This document shows positions 25,177 to 36,462 of a stretch of 64,000 nucleotides of DNA, in pieces (within the stretch, counting starts at the first letter, position 1; every line of letters starts with the position of its first letter). The notes beneath the pieces are model-generated. The model was given only the letters and a program-made list of their open reading frames with translations, ran no database searches and was not told the origin of the DNA. The DNA is taken from positions 62,001 through 126,000 of the forward strand of contig DAHUXH010000020.1 in assembly GCA_027307235.1 (NCBI GenBank). The letters run 5' to 3'. This stretch comes from Vulcanimicrobiota bacterium (GTDB lineage: Bacteria > Vulcanimicrobiota > Vulcanimicrobiia > Vulcanimicrobiales > Vulcanimicrobiaceae). The position numbers and the translations under genes were made by a program.

Positions 25177-27782
25177 GCGAGCACGGCGTCGCGAATCGCG
25201 CGCACGGCGGCATCCGCTCCCCCGGCGTTCTTGCCTCCGCCTTGCGCCTGCGTGGGCGCGCCGCCGCCCTTTCCGTCGACGAGCGGCGCGGCGAGTTTCA
25301 CTAAGTTTCCGGCATGAACGCCGCTCTTGACGTGATCGTCGCTCGCCGAAACGAGCAGACTCACCGTACCATTGTCGATGCCGGCGAACGCAATGACGCC
25401 GCTCGGCAGCCGGTTGCGAATGGCAATGGTGAGATGGCGAAGCGCTTCAGCGTTGGCTTCATGCACCACCGCGCCCACGAACGTGCGCTCACCGTGGCGC
25501 TCGGCGCGTGCGAGATAGGCGTCGGCGTCGGCCGCCGCCAAGCGCGCTTTGAGTTGCCCCACCGCAGTTTGCAGGTCGCGCAACTCGCGTTGCAATTTGT
25601 CGATGCGATCGGTAACTTCGTCGGGTGAGGTCGCGAGCGAACTCGCGATGCCGGCCACCAGTTCTTGCTGTTTCTGAACGAAGTCTTCCGCGGCGCGCGA
25701 GACCGACGATTCAATTCGGCGTATGCCGCTGCCGATCGACGACTCATTCAAGATCACGAACATGCCGAGTTCACCGGTCGAGTGCGCGTGCGTGCCGCCG
25801 CAGAACTCCACGGACGGTCCGGCTTGCACGACCCGCACGCGCTCGCCGTACTTCTCACCAAACATCCAGATCGCGCCAGTCGTCTTGGCCTCGTCGAGCG
25901 GAAGTTCGCGCGTCACCAGCGGCGCGTCGTCGCGAATCATGTCGTTCACGCGATGAGCGACAGCGCGCTTCTGTTCGGGCGAGAGCGCTCCGGCCGCCCA
26001 GCGGAAATCAAACCGCATGCGATCGACACCGACCCACGAGCCGGCCTGCGCCACGTCATCGCCGAGCACGTCGCGCAACGCGCGCTGCAGCAGGTGCGCC
26101 GAAGTATGATGCCGGCGTATCTCACGCCGCCACCAATCGAAGACCGCCGTCGTCGCGCGGTCGCTCGCCCGCACGGCGCCTGCCTTCACCACGCCGTGAT
26201 GCACGATCGCTTCGCCCATGTACTGCGTGTCGTCAACCTCGAACAGGAACCCGTCGGCGGTGATCGTTCCGCGATCGCCGATCTGGCCGCCGCGCTCGGC
26301 ATAGAACGACGTGCGGTCGAGTACGATCGCGCCGCGTTCGCCTTCGTGCAGCGCCGCCACGGATTGTTCGTCTTTGAGCAGCGCGACGACCTCGCCGTCG
26401 GTCTGCAATCCCTCATACCCGGTAAAGATCGACTTGATCGCTGGAAGTTCGGCGAGCGCAACGACCGAACGCTTCGATGCAGCGTCCTTGCGCGCGCGGT
26501 CGCGCTGCGCGTTCATCTCTTCTTCAAACGCGGCCGTGTCGACGGCGATGCCGCGTTCGCTTGCGATCTCGCGCGTCAACTCGACCGGGAAACCGTAGGT
26601 ATCGTGCAGCATGAAGACGTCCCCGCCCGACAGGCGGCGCGTGCCGTCTTCATCGGCTTGCTCGATCAATCGCTCGAGCATCGCCATGCCGCGCTCGAGT
26701 GTGCGATTGAATGTCTGCTCTTCTTGCGCGACTGCCTGCGCGATGCGCGATGCGTTGGCGCGCAGTTCGGGGTACTCCGATTCAAGCGACGCGACGACCG
26801 CGGGGACGAGGTGCGTGAGAAACCCGCCCGGGTACCCGAGCAGCTTTCCGTTACGAACCGCGCGCCGAATCAAGAAGCGCAGCACGTAGCCGCGATCGGT
26901 GTTCGATGGAAAGACGCCGTCGTTGATCAGGAACGTCACGGCGCGCGCGTGATCCGCGATGATGTTGCGCCGTTCCAGCTGTTCCTTCGGATTGAGTGAG
27001 GTCTGCCCGACGGGCGGCTGTGCGGCGATCAGATCGGTGAACAGGTCGGTCTCGTACATCGAGACCTTGCCGTTGGCGACCGCCAGCATGCGCTCCATAC
27101 CGGCGCCGGTATCGATCGCCTTGCGCGGCAATTCCGTCAGATGGCCTTCCGACGTCCGATTGTATTGCTGGAAGACGACGTTCCAAATCTCGACGAAGCG
27201 GTTGCCTTTGTTCGGGCCGTCGTCGTCGGGCCCGAGCGCGTTCTCGACGCCGGTGTCGTAGAAGATCTCCGAACACGGTCCGCACGGTCCGGTTGGTCCC
27301 ATCGTCCAGAAGTTGTCTTCGTCAAAGCGCGAGATGCGCGTCTTCTCAAGGCCGATGTCATTGATCCAGATCGTTTCGGCTTCGTCATCGCCGGTGTGCA
27401 CGGTGACGTACAGACGGTTGCGATCGAGCTTGAGAACCCCGGTGACGAACTCCCATGCGTAGGCGATCGCTTCGCGCTTGTAATAGTCGCCGAACGAGAA
27501 GTTGCCGAGCATCTCCAAGAACGTACCGTGCCGTCCGGTGCGACCGACGTTCTCAATGTCGCTCTTGGCGCCGGCGACGCGCAGACAGCGCTGCACGGTG
27601 ACCGCGCGCGGAGCCGGGGCCGGTTCGTCGCCTAAGAAGACCGGGACGAACTGCTCCATTCCGGCGATCGTGAAGAGCGTGGTCGACATGGCATCGGGGA
27701 TCAAGCTCGCCGAAGGCAGATGCTTGTGACCCTTCGATACGAAAAAGTCGATGAAGGCTTGGCGGAGGTCTTGGCTTCTCAT
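25173..27782 (-). CDS. alaS: Alanyl-tRNA synthetase
   Basis: 869 residues, full length. Class II core at the N-terminus (RQAFIDFFVSKGHKHLPSAS), editing-domain zinc motifs (RRHHTSAHLLQRAL; EFCGGTHAHSTGELG) and a C-terminal domain that ends GGGAPTQAQGGGKNAGG, the usual alaS end. It charges tRNA-Ala and clears mischarged Ser/Gly. It follows the sigma gene by 42 nt in the same train. Confidence 0.98.
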   Translation of the reverse strand: MRSQDLRQAFIDFFVSKGHKHLPSASLIPDAMSTTLFTIAGMEQFVPVFLGDEPAPAPRAVTVQRCLRVAGAKSDIENVGRTGRHGTFLEMLGNFSFGDYYKREAIAYAWEFVTGVLKLDRNRLYVTVHTGDDEAETIWINDIGLEKTRISRFDEDNFWTMGPTGPCGPCSEIFYDTGVENALGPDDDGPNKGNRFVEIWNVVFQQYNRTSEGHLTELPRKAIDTGAGMERMLAVANGKVSMYETDLFTDLIAAQPPVGQTSLNPKEQLERRNIIADHARAVTFLINDGVFPSNTDRGYVLRFLIRRAVRNGKLLGYPGGFLTHLVPAVVASLESEYPELRANASRIAQAVAQEEQTFNRTLERGMAMLERLIEQADEDGTRRLSGGDVFMLHDTYGFPVELTREIASERGIAVDTAAFEEEMNAQRDRARKDAASKRSVVALAELPAIKSIFTGYEGLQTDGEVVALLKDEQSVAALHEGERGAIVLDRTSFYAERGGQIGDRGTITADGFLFEVDDTQYMGEAIVHHGVVKAGAVRASDRATTAVFDWWRREIRRHHTSAHLLQRALRDVLGDDVAQAGSWVGVDRMRFDFRWAAGALSPEQKRAVAHRVNDMIRDDAPLVTRELPLDEAKTTGAIWMFGEKYGERVRVVQAGPSVEFCGGTHAHSTGELGMFVILNESSIGSGIRRIESSVSRAAEDFVQKQQELVAGIASSLATSPDEVTDRIDKLQRELRDLQTAVGQLKARLAAADADAYLARAERHGERTFVGAVVHEANAEALRHLTIAIRNRLPSGVIAFAGIDNGTVSLLVSASDDHVKSGVHAGNLVKLAAPLVDGKGGGAPTQAQGGGKNAGGADAAVRAIRDAVLA

Positions 27783-27824
27783 AGGCTCTAGCGCGAAATG
27801 ATAGCAGAGCGAGCCCGCGATTTC

Positions 27825-28625
27825 CTACTCCTTGAGTACGGTGCGCAGCTTCTCCAGGGCCTTTGCCTGCAGGCGCGAGACGTGCATCTGGGAGCAGTGC
27901 AGGCGCTTGGCGATCTCGGTCTGCGACAGCGACTCGAAGAAGCGCCAATACACCACGGCTCGCTCGCGGCCGTTGAGGGCCAGCATGGCACGTTCGAGAT
28001 TGGCCCGATCCTCCAGCAGTTCGAGTTCGCTGTCGTTGGCTCCGATGCGATCGCTGATCGTGGCGGAGCGGGGGTCGTCGTCGGAACCGATGTCGGCGTC
28101 GAGCGATGCGAGATTGTAGGCGTGGCTGAGCTCCTGTGCCTCGACGATCTCTTCGACCGATGCGCCCAGATGCTCGGCCAGCTCGCCGACCAGCGGGCTG
28201 CGGCCGCGCTCGATCGAGAGCCGCTCGACGGCCCGAACGACCGCGGCGTTGAGTTCTTGCAGGCGGCGCGGCACCTTGAGCGCCCAGCCTTTGTCGCGGA
28301 AATACCGTTTGATCTCACCCACGATCGTCGGCGTCGCGTACGTCGTGAACTCGACGCCGCGATCGAGGTCGTACCGATCGATCGCCTTGATGAGGCCGAC
28401 CGTACCGACTTGGATCAAGTCGTCGAGCGGTTCTCCGCGATTGACGAATTTTGCCGCGAGGAATCGCACCAGCCGCAGGTGACCGACGACCAACTCGTCG
28501 CGCAGGCGTTCGTACTCATGATCGCGCGCATCGGTCGCGCGCTGCTTGCGCGTTTCGGACAACTGCGCCAGCGTTGCGCGCGTCTGGTCGCGTTCTTCGC
28601 CGGCCGTATCCTGCCGCAGACCCAC
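27825..28625 (-). CDS. SigB/SigF-type alternative sigma factor
   Basis: 266 residues with region 2 (HLRLVRFLAAKFVNRG; DDLIQVGTVGLIKAIDRYD; EFTTYATPTIVGEIKRYFRD), region 3 (VPRRLQELNAAVVRAVERLS) and region 4 (LSQTEIAKRLHCSQMHVSRL). This is the group-3 sigma class controlled by partner switching. rsbV and rsbW homologues lie directly upstream (gap 7 nt), so anti-sigma control is near certain. GTG start; no evident SD, consistent with coupling to rsbW. It likely governs general stress or envelope genes. Confidence 0.94.
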   Translation of the reverse strand: MGLRQDTAGEERDQTRATLAQLSETRKQRATDARDHEYERLRDELVVGHLRLVRFLAAKFVNRGEPLDDLIQVGTVGLIKAIDRYDLDRGVEFTTYATPTIVGEIKRYFRDKGWALKVPRRLQELNAAVVRAVERLSIERGRSPLVGELAEHLGASVEEIVEAQELSHAYNLASLDADIGSDDDPRSATISDRIGANDSELELLEDRANLERAMLALNGRERAVVYWRFFESLSQTEIAKRLHCSQMHVSRLQAKALEKLRTVLKE

Positions 28626-28632
28626 GATAACG

Positions 28633-29010
28633 CTACGTCGTGATCCGTTTCGTCATGAGAATTTCGCCACTACGCCCGTAGGTAACGTCGTCCATGAGCG
28701 AACGAATGAGAAAGAGTCCGATGTCGTCAGCGTGGTCGTGCTCGTGTTCGGCGTCATCGGTGCCGATGCGAACGCGCAGCGAATCTTCGAACGGTTCGCA
28801 CTCGACGGTGATCGTTTCGCCCGTCTCGGTGCGAATCGCATGCGTGCACGCTTCTGCAACCGCCAGCTTGAGGTCTTCGATTTCTTCGTAGGAAAAGTGC
28901 AGGCGGATCGCCACGGCGGCGACCGCCAGCCGCGCCACCGCCACCCATTCGGCTTTACGCGGAATGCGAACGACGACGCTGTCGCGCGACTCGCCGTTGC
29001 TCGCGGTCAT
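28633..29010 (-). CDS. RsbW/SpoIIAB-like anti-sigma factor, divergent ATP site
   Basis: 125-residue GHKL-fold protein. The N-box helix is EEIEDLKLAVAEACTHAI, with His where the catalytic Asn is usual. The DxGxG box of kinases is not apparent: the region reads GTDDAEHEHDHADDIGLFLI, rich in Asp/His. The ending SLMDDVTYG is typical. In the family it binds sigma and phosphorylates RsbV on Ser; here kinase activity is doubtful. ATGA overlap with rsbV, 7 nt before the sigma gene. Confidence 0.88.
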   Translation of the reverse strand: MTASNGESRDSVVVRIPRKAEWVAVARLAVAAVAIRLHFSYEEIEDLKLAVAEACTHAIRTETGETITVECEPFEDSLRVRIGTDDAEHEHDHADDIGLFLIRSLMDDVTYGRSGEILMTKRITT

Positions 29011-29351
29011 GCCAGCGCCTTGACCGCCGCCGGTATGGAGTCGTACATGCCGAAAATCTTCACCAACCCGGTAATGTCGAAGATTTTTTTGATCTGCGGA
29101 TTGGTGCAGACCAAGCTCACCGCGCCGCCGTGTTCGCGCACGCGCTTGAGACCTCCGATCAAGACGCCTAAGCCGGTCGAGTCGATGTACTTGACACGTT
29201 CGAGATCGATGACCAGGTTATAGACGCCCTTATCGATCAGAGCGCCGACGGCGTCTTTGACCTTCGGTGACGTGTAGACGTCGATCTCACCGGCGAGTTC
29301 GACGACCGACAATCCTTTGCGCTCCTCGCGCACGTTGATCGTGATGTCCAC
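29007..29351 (-). CDS. Anti-anti-sigma factor (STAS, RsbV/SpoIIAA-like)
   Basis: 114-residue STAS domain. The phosphorylatable serine is Ser58 in KYIDSTGLGVL. The C-terminal helix region LVCTNPQIKKIFDITGLVKI is typical. In its unphosphorylated form the family captures RsbW and frees sigma. Starts with GTG after GAGGAG. First gene of the rsbV-rsbW-sigma cassette; 9 nt after the YtxH-like gene. Confidence 0.95.
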   Translation of the reverse strand: MDITINVREERKGLSVVELAGEIDVYTSPKVKDAVGALIDKGVYNLVIDLERVKYIDSTGLGVLIGGLKRVREHGGAVSLVCTNPQIKKIFDITGLVKIFGMYDSIPAAVKALA

Positions 29352-29360
29352 TCTCTCTCC

Positions 29361-29663
29361 TCAGGCTGACGTATGGCGCGAGAGATGCTCGCGTGTGTGT
29401 TCGGCATTGGCACGGCCTTCGTCGACCGCCGCGTTGATGTTCGAACGGGCTTGGTCAATCAGCGTCTTGCCGCGCTCGTAGATTTCCGCGGCGCGACCGC
29501 GCAGATCGCCGGTCGCGTCCATCGCCCGATTCCCCGCTTCGCGTGCTTTTCCGACGAACACGTCGCGCGTTTCTTCGCGAGTGAAGGCCGCCGCGAGCGC
29601 CGCACCGGCGATCGCTCCGGCGATGAAGCCGGAAAAGAAGCCACCGCGATTGTCATTGTTCAT
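29361..29663 (-). CDS. YtxH-like small envelope protein
   Basis: 100 residues: a short N-terminal Gly/Ala-rich hydrophobic span (GGFFSGFIAGAIAGAALAAA) followed by a long charged amphipathic helix (TREETRDVFVGKAREAGN and on). YtxH family members are general-stress proteins in Bacillus. ATG shares one base with the stop of the DUF948 gene (TGATG). Proximity to the stress sigma cassette supports a stress role. Confidence 0.8.
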   Translation of the reverse strand: MNNDNRGGFFSGFIAGAIAGAALAAAFTREETRDVFVGKAREAGNRAMDATGDLRGRAAEIYERGKTLIDQARSNINAAVDEGRANAEHTREHLSRHTSA

Positions 29664-30082
29664 CAGACGTCTCCCACAGAACCGTCGCCCGAGTTGCGCC
29701 CAGTGAAGAAGTGTCGCAATCCCGCGCTGATGCCCGAAAGCGTTGCGCCGACGTTGACGATCGACGGTGCGATCGCTTCTTGCGCGAGTTTCGCCGTCGA
29801 CGACACCGAGGACGCCGCATCCTCGATCTGCTTTGCCGCGACCGTCAGGCGTGCCACGGCCTTGTCTGCTGAATCGGCCATGCCGTTGACGTGTACGAGC
29901 GCCTGCCCGACGGGCTGGCCGATCTCGGCGATCTGCCGATCGACTTCGTCGAGCGTTCGATTGACGCGAGCGAGCGTGCGCGCCAGCGCGCTGGTGGCGA
30001 TCAAGACGCCGAGACCCAGAATGAAGACACCGACTCCCACGCCGATGTCGAGAACGATCGTCCAATCAAAAGTCGAGCTCAC
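29663..30082 (-). CDS. DUF948-like membrane protein
   Basis: 139 residues. One N-terminal membrane helix (about 10-32) and a predicted long helix (VNRTLDEVDRQIAEIGQPVG) as in DUF948 proteins, which in Firmicutes also neighbour ytxH. Function unknown. Coupled to the YtxH-like gene. Confidence 0.8.
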   Translation of the reverse strand: MSSTFDWTIVLDIGVGVGVFILGLGVLIATSALARTLARVNRTLDEVDRQIAEIGQPVGQALVHVNGMADSADKAVARLTVAAKQIEDAASSVSSTAKLAQEAIAPSIVNVGATLSGISAGLRHFFTGRNSGDGSVGDV

Positions 30083-30142
30083 GCATTACCTCCGCTGCGC
30101 GCTTTCAGGGGCAGGCAGGGTTGTTCCCTTTGTATCCGGTTT

Positions 30143-31291
30143 TTACACCGAAGCGGGCGCGCGCAAGCTCGCGGCAGCGCGGGACACGATGTCCAGCGTG
30201 CGCTCGATCTCGTCCGGCGTCGTCGAGCGCCCGAGCGAAAAGCGAATCACGCCGCGTGCGAGCGGCGGCGCCACGCCGAGCGCGGCGATCACGTGGCTGG
30301 GTTCGAGGATGCCCGAAGTACAGGCGCTCCCGGCCGAAACGGCGAGGCCGTCAAGATCGAGCCGCATCAGCAACGCATCGGCGTCGATGCCGCTGAATGC
30401 GACGCTCGCGATATGCGGAAGTCGCGGGCCGCGCCGCGCGATCCCGATTGTCCCCGGCACGCGCAAGCGCAGTCCGTCTTCGAGTGCGTCGCGCAGCGAC
30501 CGCAGGCGGGCGCCCGATGCTTCGCGCTCGCGTGAGGACAGGTGCAACGCGGTTGCCAGACCCACGATACCGGCCACATCCTCCGTCCCGGGGCGCAGGC
30601 CGAACTCTTGGCTCCCGCCGTGGAGTATCGGTTCGATCGGTGTACCGGTGCGAACGTACAACATCCCCACACCTTTCGGCCCATAGAACTTGTGCGCTGC
30701 GATCGCGAGCAAGTCGACACCCAGCTCGTCGACGGACAACGGCAGGTACGACGGGGCCTGGACGGCGTCGGTGTGGATGAGCACGCCCCGTTCGTGCGCG
30801 ATGCGCGCCAGTTCCGCGATCGGCTGGATCGTGCCGATCTCGTTGTTCGCGTACATGACGCTGGCAAGAATCGTGTCCGGCCGAAGCGCCGCGGCGAATG
30901 CCCGCGGGTCGACCACGCCGTCTTCGTCGACGGCCAAGCGCGTGACTTCGAAGTCCTCAGCGACCAATGCGTCGAGCGTGTGCAAGACGGCGTGGTGTTC
31001 GACTGACGTGGAAAGGATATGCCGTCCGCGCGCGCGCAGCGCGTGCGCCACGCCGACGATCGCCACGTTGTCGGCCTCAGTCCCGCTACCGGTGAAGACG
31101 ATCTCCTTGCGCGCGGCGCCGAGTTCACGCGCGACCGCATCGCGCGCGTCGTCGAGCAACGCCTTCGCACGACGGCCTTCGGCGTGGAGCGAACTTGGAT
31201 TGTAGGGTCCGCCCTCATATACCGCCGCCATCGCCTTGACGACCTCGGGTCGAACCGGCGTGGTCGCGGCATGATCGAGATAGATGCGCAT
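30143..31291 (-). CDS. iscS: Cysteine desulfurase (IscS/NifS family)
   Basis: 382-residue PLP enzyme. YLDHAATTPVRPEV at the start, PLP lysine Lys201 in AAHKFYGPKGVG, active-site cysteine Cys324 in SAGSACTSG. It moves sulfur from cysteine to scaffold proteins for Fe-S clusters and tRNA thiolation. No scaffold gene is adjacent; mnmA often follows iscS in Gram-positives but does not here. 7 nt after rarA. Confidence 0.94.
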   Translation of the reverse strand: MRIYLDHAATTPVRPEVVKAMAAVYEGGPYNPSSLHAEGRRAKALLDDARDAVARELGAARKEIVFTGSGTEADNVAIVGVAHALRARGRHILSTSVEHHAVLHTLDALVAEDFEVTRLAVDEDGVVDPRAFAAALRPDTILASVMYANNEIGTIQPIAELARIAHERGVLIHTDAVQAPSYLPLSVDELGVDLLAIAAHKFYGPKGVGMLYVRTGTPIEPILHGGSQEFGLRPGTEDVAGIVGLATALHLSSREREASGARLRSLRDALEDGLRLRVPGTIGIARRGPRLPHIASVAFSGIDADALLMRLDLDGLAVSAGSACTSGILEPSHVIAALGVAPPLARGVIRFSLGRSTTPDEIERTLDIVSRAAASLRAPASV

Positions 31292-31298
31292 GGCTTTT

Positions 31299-32663
31299 CT
31301 ACGAACGTTCGTCGCCGGGCCGAACGTTGCGGCGCTGCGCGATCCAGCGCTGCAATGCCGGCTCTTCGCCCTGCCCACCGGGCTCGAAGTACCTGCGATC
31401 GCACAGATTTTCGGGCAAATACTGTTGAAGCCGCTCCGACGGCGGACGTCCGGCCTCATGCGCCATCGTCGCATAGTCCTCGTGCGCGTACTTGTAGTCG
31501 CGACCGTATCCGAGTTCACGCATGAGGCCGGTCGGCGCGTTGCGCAAGTGGAGGGGCACCGGATCGTTGCGCGTCTCGCGCACATCGCGCAGCGCGGCCG
31601 AGTAGGCGCGACCGATGCTATTGCTCTTGGGCGCCGTCGCGAGGTAGAGCGTCGCATGCGCGAGCGGGTAGAAGCCTTCCGGCATGCCGATGAAATGCAC
31701 CGCCTGCTGCGCAGCGATCGCGACGGCGAGGCCGCGCGAATCGGCAAGGCCGACGTCTTCCGAGGCGAGGATCACCAATCGCCGCGCAATGAAGAGCGGG
31801 TCTTCGCCGGCGTCAAGCATGCGTGCGAGCCAATAGACGGCGGCATCGGGATCGCTGCCGCGTACGCTCTTGATGAGCGCGCTGATCGTGTCGTAGTGGC
31901 TCTCTCCACTCTTGTCGTAGCCGGTCGCGCGACGCTGCATCGCATCTTCGATCATCGCGGTGGTGACGACGCGCTCGCCATTCTCGGGCGTGGCGATCGA
32001 GGCTGCGAATTCAAGCGCGCCCAACGCAGAGCGCGCGTCGCCATTGGCGAGATTCACGAGCGCCGTTCGTGCCGGCGCTTCCAAACGCACCTGGAGCTTC
32101 CCCAGGCCGCGTTCGCTATCGCTCAGCGCGCGATCCACCAGCCGTTCGATGTCCGTGTCATCGAGCGCGTGCAGGGTGAAGACGCGCGCACGCGAGAGCA
32201 GCGCGGCGTTGACTTCGAACGACGGGTTCTCGGTGGTGGCGCCGATCAGCGTGATCGTGCCGTCCTCGACGAACGGCAGCACCGCGTCTTGCTGCGCTTT
32301 GTTGAAGCGATGAATTTCATCAATGAAGAGCACGGTGCGCTTGCCGATGCGCCGGCTCGCCTGTGCTTCGGCCACGACCTTGCGCAGATCGGCGACACCG
32401 GCATTCACCGCCGAGAGTTGCACGAAGCGGGCGCCGGTCGCATGCGCGACCACGTCCGCAAGTGTGGTCTTCCCGCTCCCCGGCGGCCCCCACAGGATGA
32501 TCGACGGAACGCTGTCGCTCTCAATCGCGCGCCGCAGCGCGCGTCCTTCGCCGACGAGATGCGTCTGCCCGACGAAATCGTCGAGCGAGCGTGGACGCAT
32601 GCGCGCCGCCAGCGGCGCGGAGGGCGCGTCGCCGCTGCTCGACTCAAACAGCGACGGTTCCAT
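31299..32663 (-). CDS. rarA: Replication-associated recombination protein A (AAA+ ATPase)
   Basis: 454 residues. Walker A ILWGPPGSGKTTL, Walker B TVLFIDEIHRFN, sensor region LIGATTENPSFEVN, and the C-terminal tetramerisation domain (PEGFYPLAHATLYLATAPKS). RarA/MgsA acts at stalled replication forks with SSB. The pairing rarA-cysteine desulfurase is common in Gram-positive bacteria. Confidence 0.95.
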   Translation of the reverse strand: MEPSLFESSSGDAPSAPLAARMRPRSLDDFVGQTHLVGEGRALRRAIESDSVPSIILWGPPGSGKTTLADVVAHATGARFVQLSAVNAGVADLRKVVAEAQASRRIGKRTVLFIDEIHRFNKAQQDAVLPFVEDGTITLIGATTENPSFEVNAALLSRARVFTLHALDDTDIERLVDRALSDSERGLGKLQVRLEAPARTALVNLANGDARSALGALEFAASIATPENGERVVTTAMIEDAMQRRATGYDKSGESHYDTISALIKSVRGSDPDAAVYWLARMLDAGEDPLFIARRLVILASEDVGLADSRGLAVAIAAQQAVHFIGMPEGFYPLAHATLYLATAPKSNSIGRAYSAALRDVRETRNDPVPLHLRNAPTGLMRELGYGRDYKYAHEDYATMAHEAGRPPSERLQQYLPENLCDRRYFEPGGQGEEPALQRWIAQRRNVRPGDERS

Positions 32664-32684
32664 CGTCAGTCTCCTTCCGGCATG

Positions 32685-33388
32685 TCAGTGACCGATCGGC
32701 GGGTTCTTGATCACGATGGGTTTGGGTGTCGCGAGATGCGGCGCCGCGGCGGCGGGAAGAACGATCGTGACGTTGTCTTCGGCATGGACGAGTCCGGTGA
32801 CGGTATTGTAGATGACGTGGCCGGCACGCATGTTGCGATTGCCTTGCTTGATGCGTACGTTTCCGCGCAAGTCCAGAATGTGCGTCACGTCGCTCAGCGT
32901 CGCGATGTCGGAGTCCATGACGCTGTCCGCCTGCACGTAATGAACGTTGCCGGTAGCGGTGTACGTCTTGCGTTGCAGATCGATGAAGAGCTGGTCGGCC
33001 GTCAGCGTGGCCGGCCCTCTCGACGTCGTGCTGCCGGCGGAAGCGAGTTTTCCGAGTCCTCCACCGTTATCGTTTGCGACGACGTGTCCGTACAGTGTCA
33101 ACACCTGCTTGTCGTAGTTGCCGCTCGCGCGATCGGCGTTGATGTCGCCGGTCGGCCGCGCGATCGTCACGTGCCCTGGCGCGCTGAAATCGCCGGTTTT
33201 CAGGGTAGCGTCGACCATCTTCGTGTGGAGCTGCATGCCGGCAAACAAGAGCACGGTGCCGCCGCCTGCCGGAGACGCGGCAGGAGCGGGAGAAGGCGAC
33301 GCTGGCGCATGCGGCGCGGGGGACGGCGTCGCTGCAACGGCAACGACCCACAGGGCAGCGGCCCCGGCGAGCATGGCGATCGATCGAT

Positions 33389-33392
<4 letters not shown>
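32685..33392 (-). CDS. OstA/LptA-like exported protein
   Basis: 235 residues. Signal peptide (MNRSIAMLAGAAALWVVAVA), a Pro/Ala linker, then repeated beta strands typical of the LptA/OstA fold (ADRASGNYDKQVLTLYGHV; TADQLFIDLQRKTYTATGNV). LptA proteins form the periplasmic bridge for LPS; the finding supports a diderm envelope. ATGA overlap with the tsaC gene. It could also be an LptC/YhjD-like relative. Confidence 0.75.
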
Positions 33393-35040
<1,648 letters not shown>

Positions 35041-35051
35041 CTAGACGTTCT

Positions 35052-36437
35052 TCAACCCGAAGCCGGGCTGACGCGTGGGTACGCGGTGGTTTCGAAAAGT
35101 CCGCTCGCTTCGACGAGCTGTGTGACGCCGACCGATCGCTGGACTTGGCCGCCGAGGTCGGAAAGCATCTCTTCCAGGCGCTCGTAGCCCCGGTCGATGT
35201 ATTCCAAGCCGATAATCTCGGTTTCGCCATGCGCGGCCAGACCCGCGACCACCAGCGCGGCGCCCGCACGGATGTCCGGTGCCTCGACGGGCGCGCCCGA
35301 GAGCTGCGCGACGCCCTTGACGACGGCGGTGTTGCTCTCCATCGACACGCGCACATCGGCACCCATGCGCGCGAGTTCGTTTACGTACGAGAAGCGAGCG
35401 TTGAAGATCGACTCTTCGACGACGCTGGTTCCGGGCGCCGTGCACAAGAACGCGACCGCCTGCGGTTGAAGGTCGGTCGGGAAACCCGGATAGGGTGCGG
35501 TGAGAATCTCGGTTCCACCGGTGATCGCGCCCGCATTGACGCGAATCCAGTCGGTGCCGGTGGTTACCTCGATGCCGCATTCCGTCAACTTTTCGAGCAC
35601 GGAACGCACGTGCGCCGGAACGCAGCGGCGGATAGTGACGTCGCCGCGCGTGACGACGCCGCAGAACAACAACGTTCCGGTGACGATGCGATCGGGGATG
35701 ATTTCGTATTCGACGCCGTGCAATTCAGCGACACCATCGATGACGATCGTGTCGGTTCCAAGCCCCGCGATCTTCGCGCCCATCGCGGTGAGAAAGTTCG
35801 CCAGATCGATGACCTCGGGTTCCATCGCGACGTTGCGCAGCGTCGTCGTACCGTTCGCAGTCACAGCCGCGAGCATGGCGTTCTTCGTGGCGCCGACGCT
35901 GGGCATGCGGAATTCGATGTCGGCACCGTGCAAGCGCGCATGTTTGCTCTCGGCGATGAGATAGCCGTGCTGATTGCGCACGTCGCAGCCGAGCGCGATG
36001 AATGCCTGTTCGTGCAGGTCGGTGGCGCGCGTCCCGAGCACGCAGCCTCCGGGCAACGCGACTTCGGCGCGACCGAACCGGCCGAGCAATGGACCGACGA
36101 CGTCGAAGGACGCGGCGAGTTTGCGCACGAGCGCATACGGAGCGCGAAACGACGCAACGTTGCTGGAGTCGATCGTCACCGTGTTCTCGCCCTCGTAACG
36201 CAGGCGCGCACCGAGCGATTCGAGCAGCGACCACATCACCGAGACGTCGGTGATGCGTGGAACACGGTGCAGCGTTACCGGGCCTTTGGCCAGCAGCGCC
36301 GCAGCCATGATCGGCAATGCGGCATTCTTGGCGCCGTGCGTGGACGTGCTGCCCTCGAGCCGAACTCCGCCGCGAACGCGAAGCGTGGTATCCAAACGAT
36401 CGAGCATCGGCGCAAGCACTTCTCGCATCATGCGCAC
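35052..36437 (-). CDS. murA: UDP-N-acetylglucosamine 1-carboxyvinyltransferase
   Basis: 461 residues including a short extra N-terminus. The uridine-site motif is HGAKNAALPI (Lys37/Asn38), and the PEP-reactive loop cysteine is Cys132 in ALPGGCVLGTRATD, so it is predicted fosfomycin-sensitive. First committed step of peptidoglycan synthesis. 25 nt after atpC and 23 nt before mreB, an order (atpC-murA-mbl/mreB) also seen in Firmicutes. Confidence 0.96.
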   Translation of the reverse strand: MRMMREVLAPMLDRLDTTLRVRGGVRLEGSTSTHGAKNAALPIMAAALLAKGPVTLHRVPRITDVSVMWSLLESLGARLRYEGENTVTIDSSNVASFRAPYALVRKLAASFDVVGPLLGRFGRAEVALPGGCVLGTRATDLHEQAFIALGCDVRNQHGYLIAESKHARLHGADIEFRMPSVGATKNAMLAAVTANGTTTLRNVAMEPEVIDLANFLTAMGAKIAGLGTDTIVIDGVAELHGVEYEIIPDRIVTGTLLFCGVVTRGDVTIRRCVPAHVRSVLEKLTECGIEVTTGTDWIRVNAGAITGGTEILTAPYPGFPTDLQPQAVAFLCTAPGTSVVEESIFNARFSYVNELARMGADVRVSMESNTAVVKGVAQLSGAPVEAPDIRAGAALVVAGLAAHGETEIIGLEYIDRGYERLEEMLSDLGGQVQRSVGVTQLVEASGLFETTAYPRVSPASG

Positions 36438-36462
36438 GCGCCCCGCTAGGGCGCGTTGCGGA

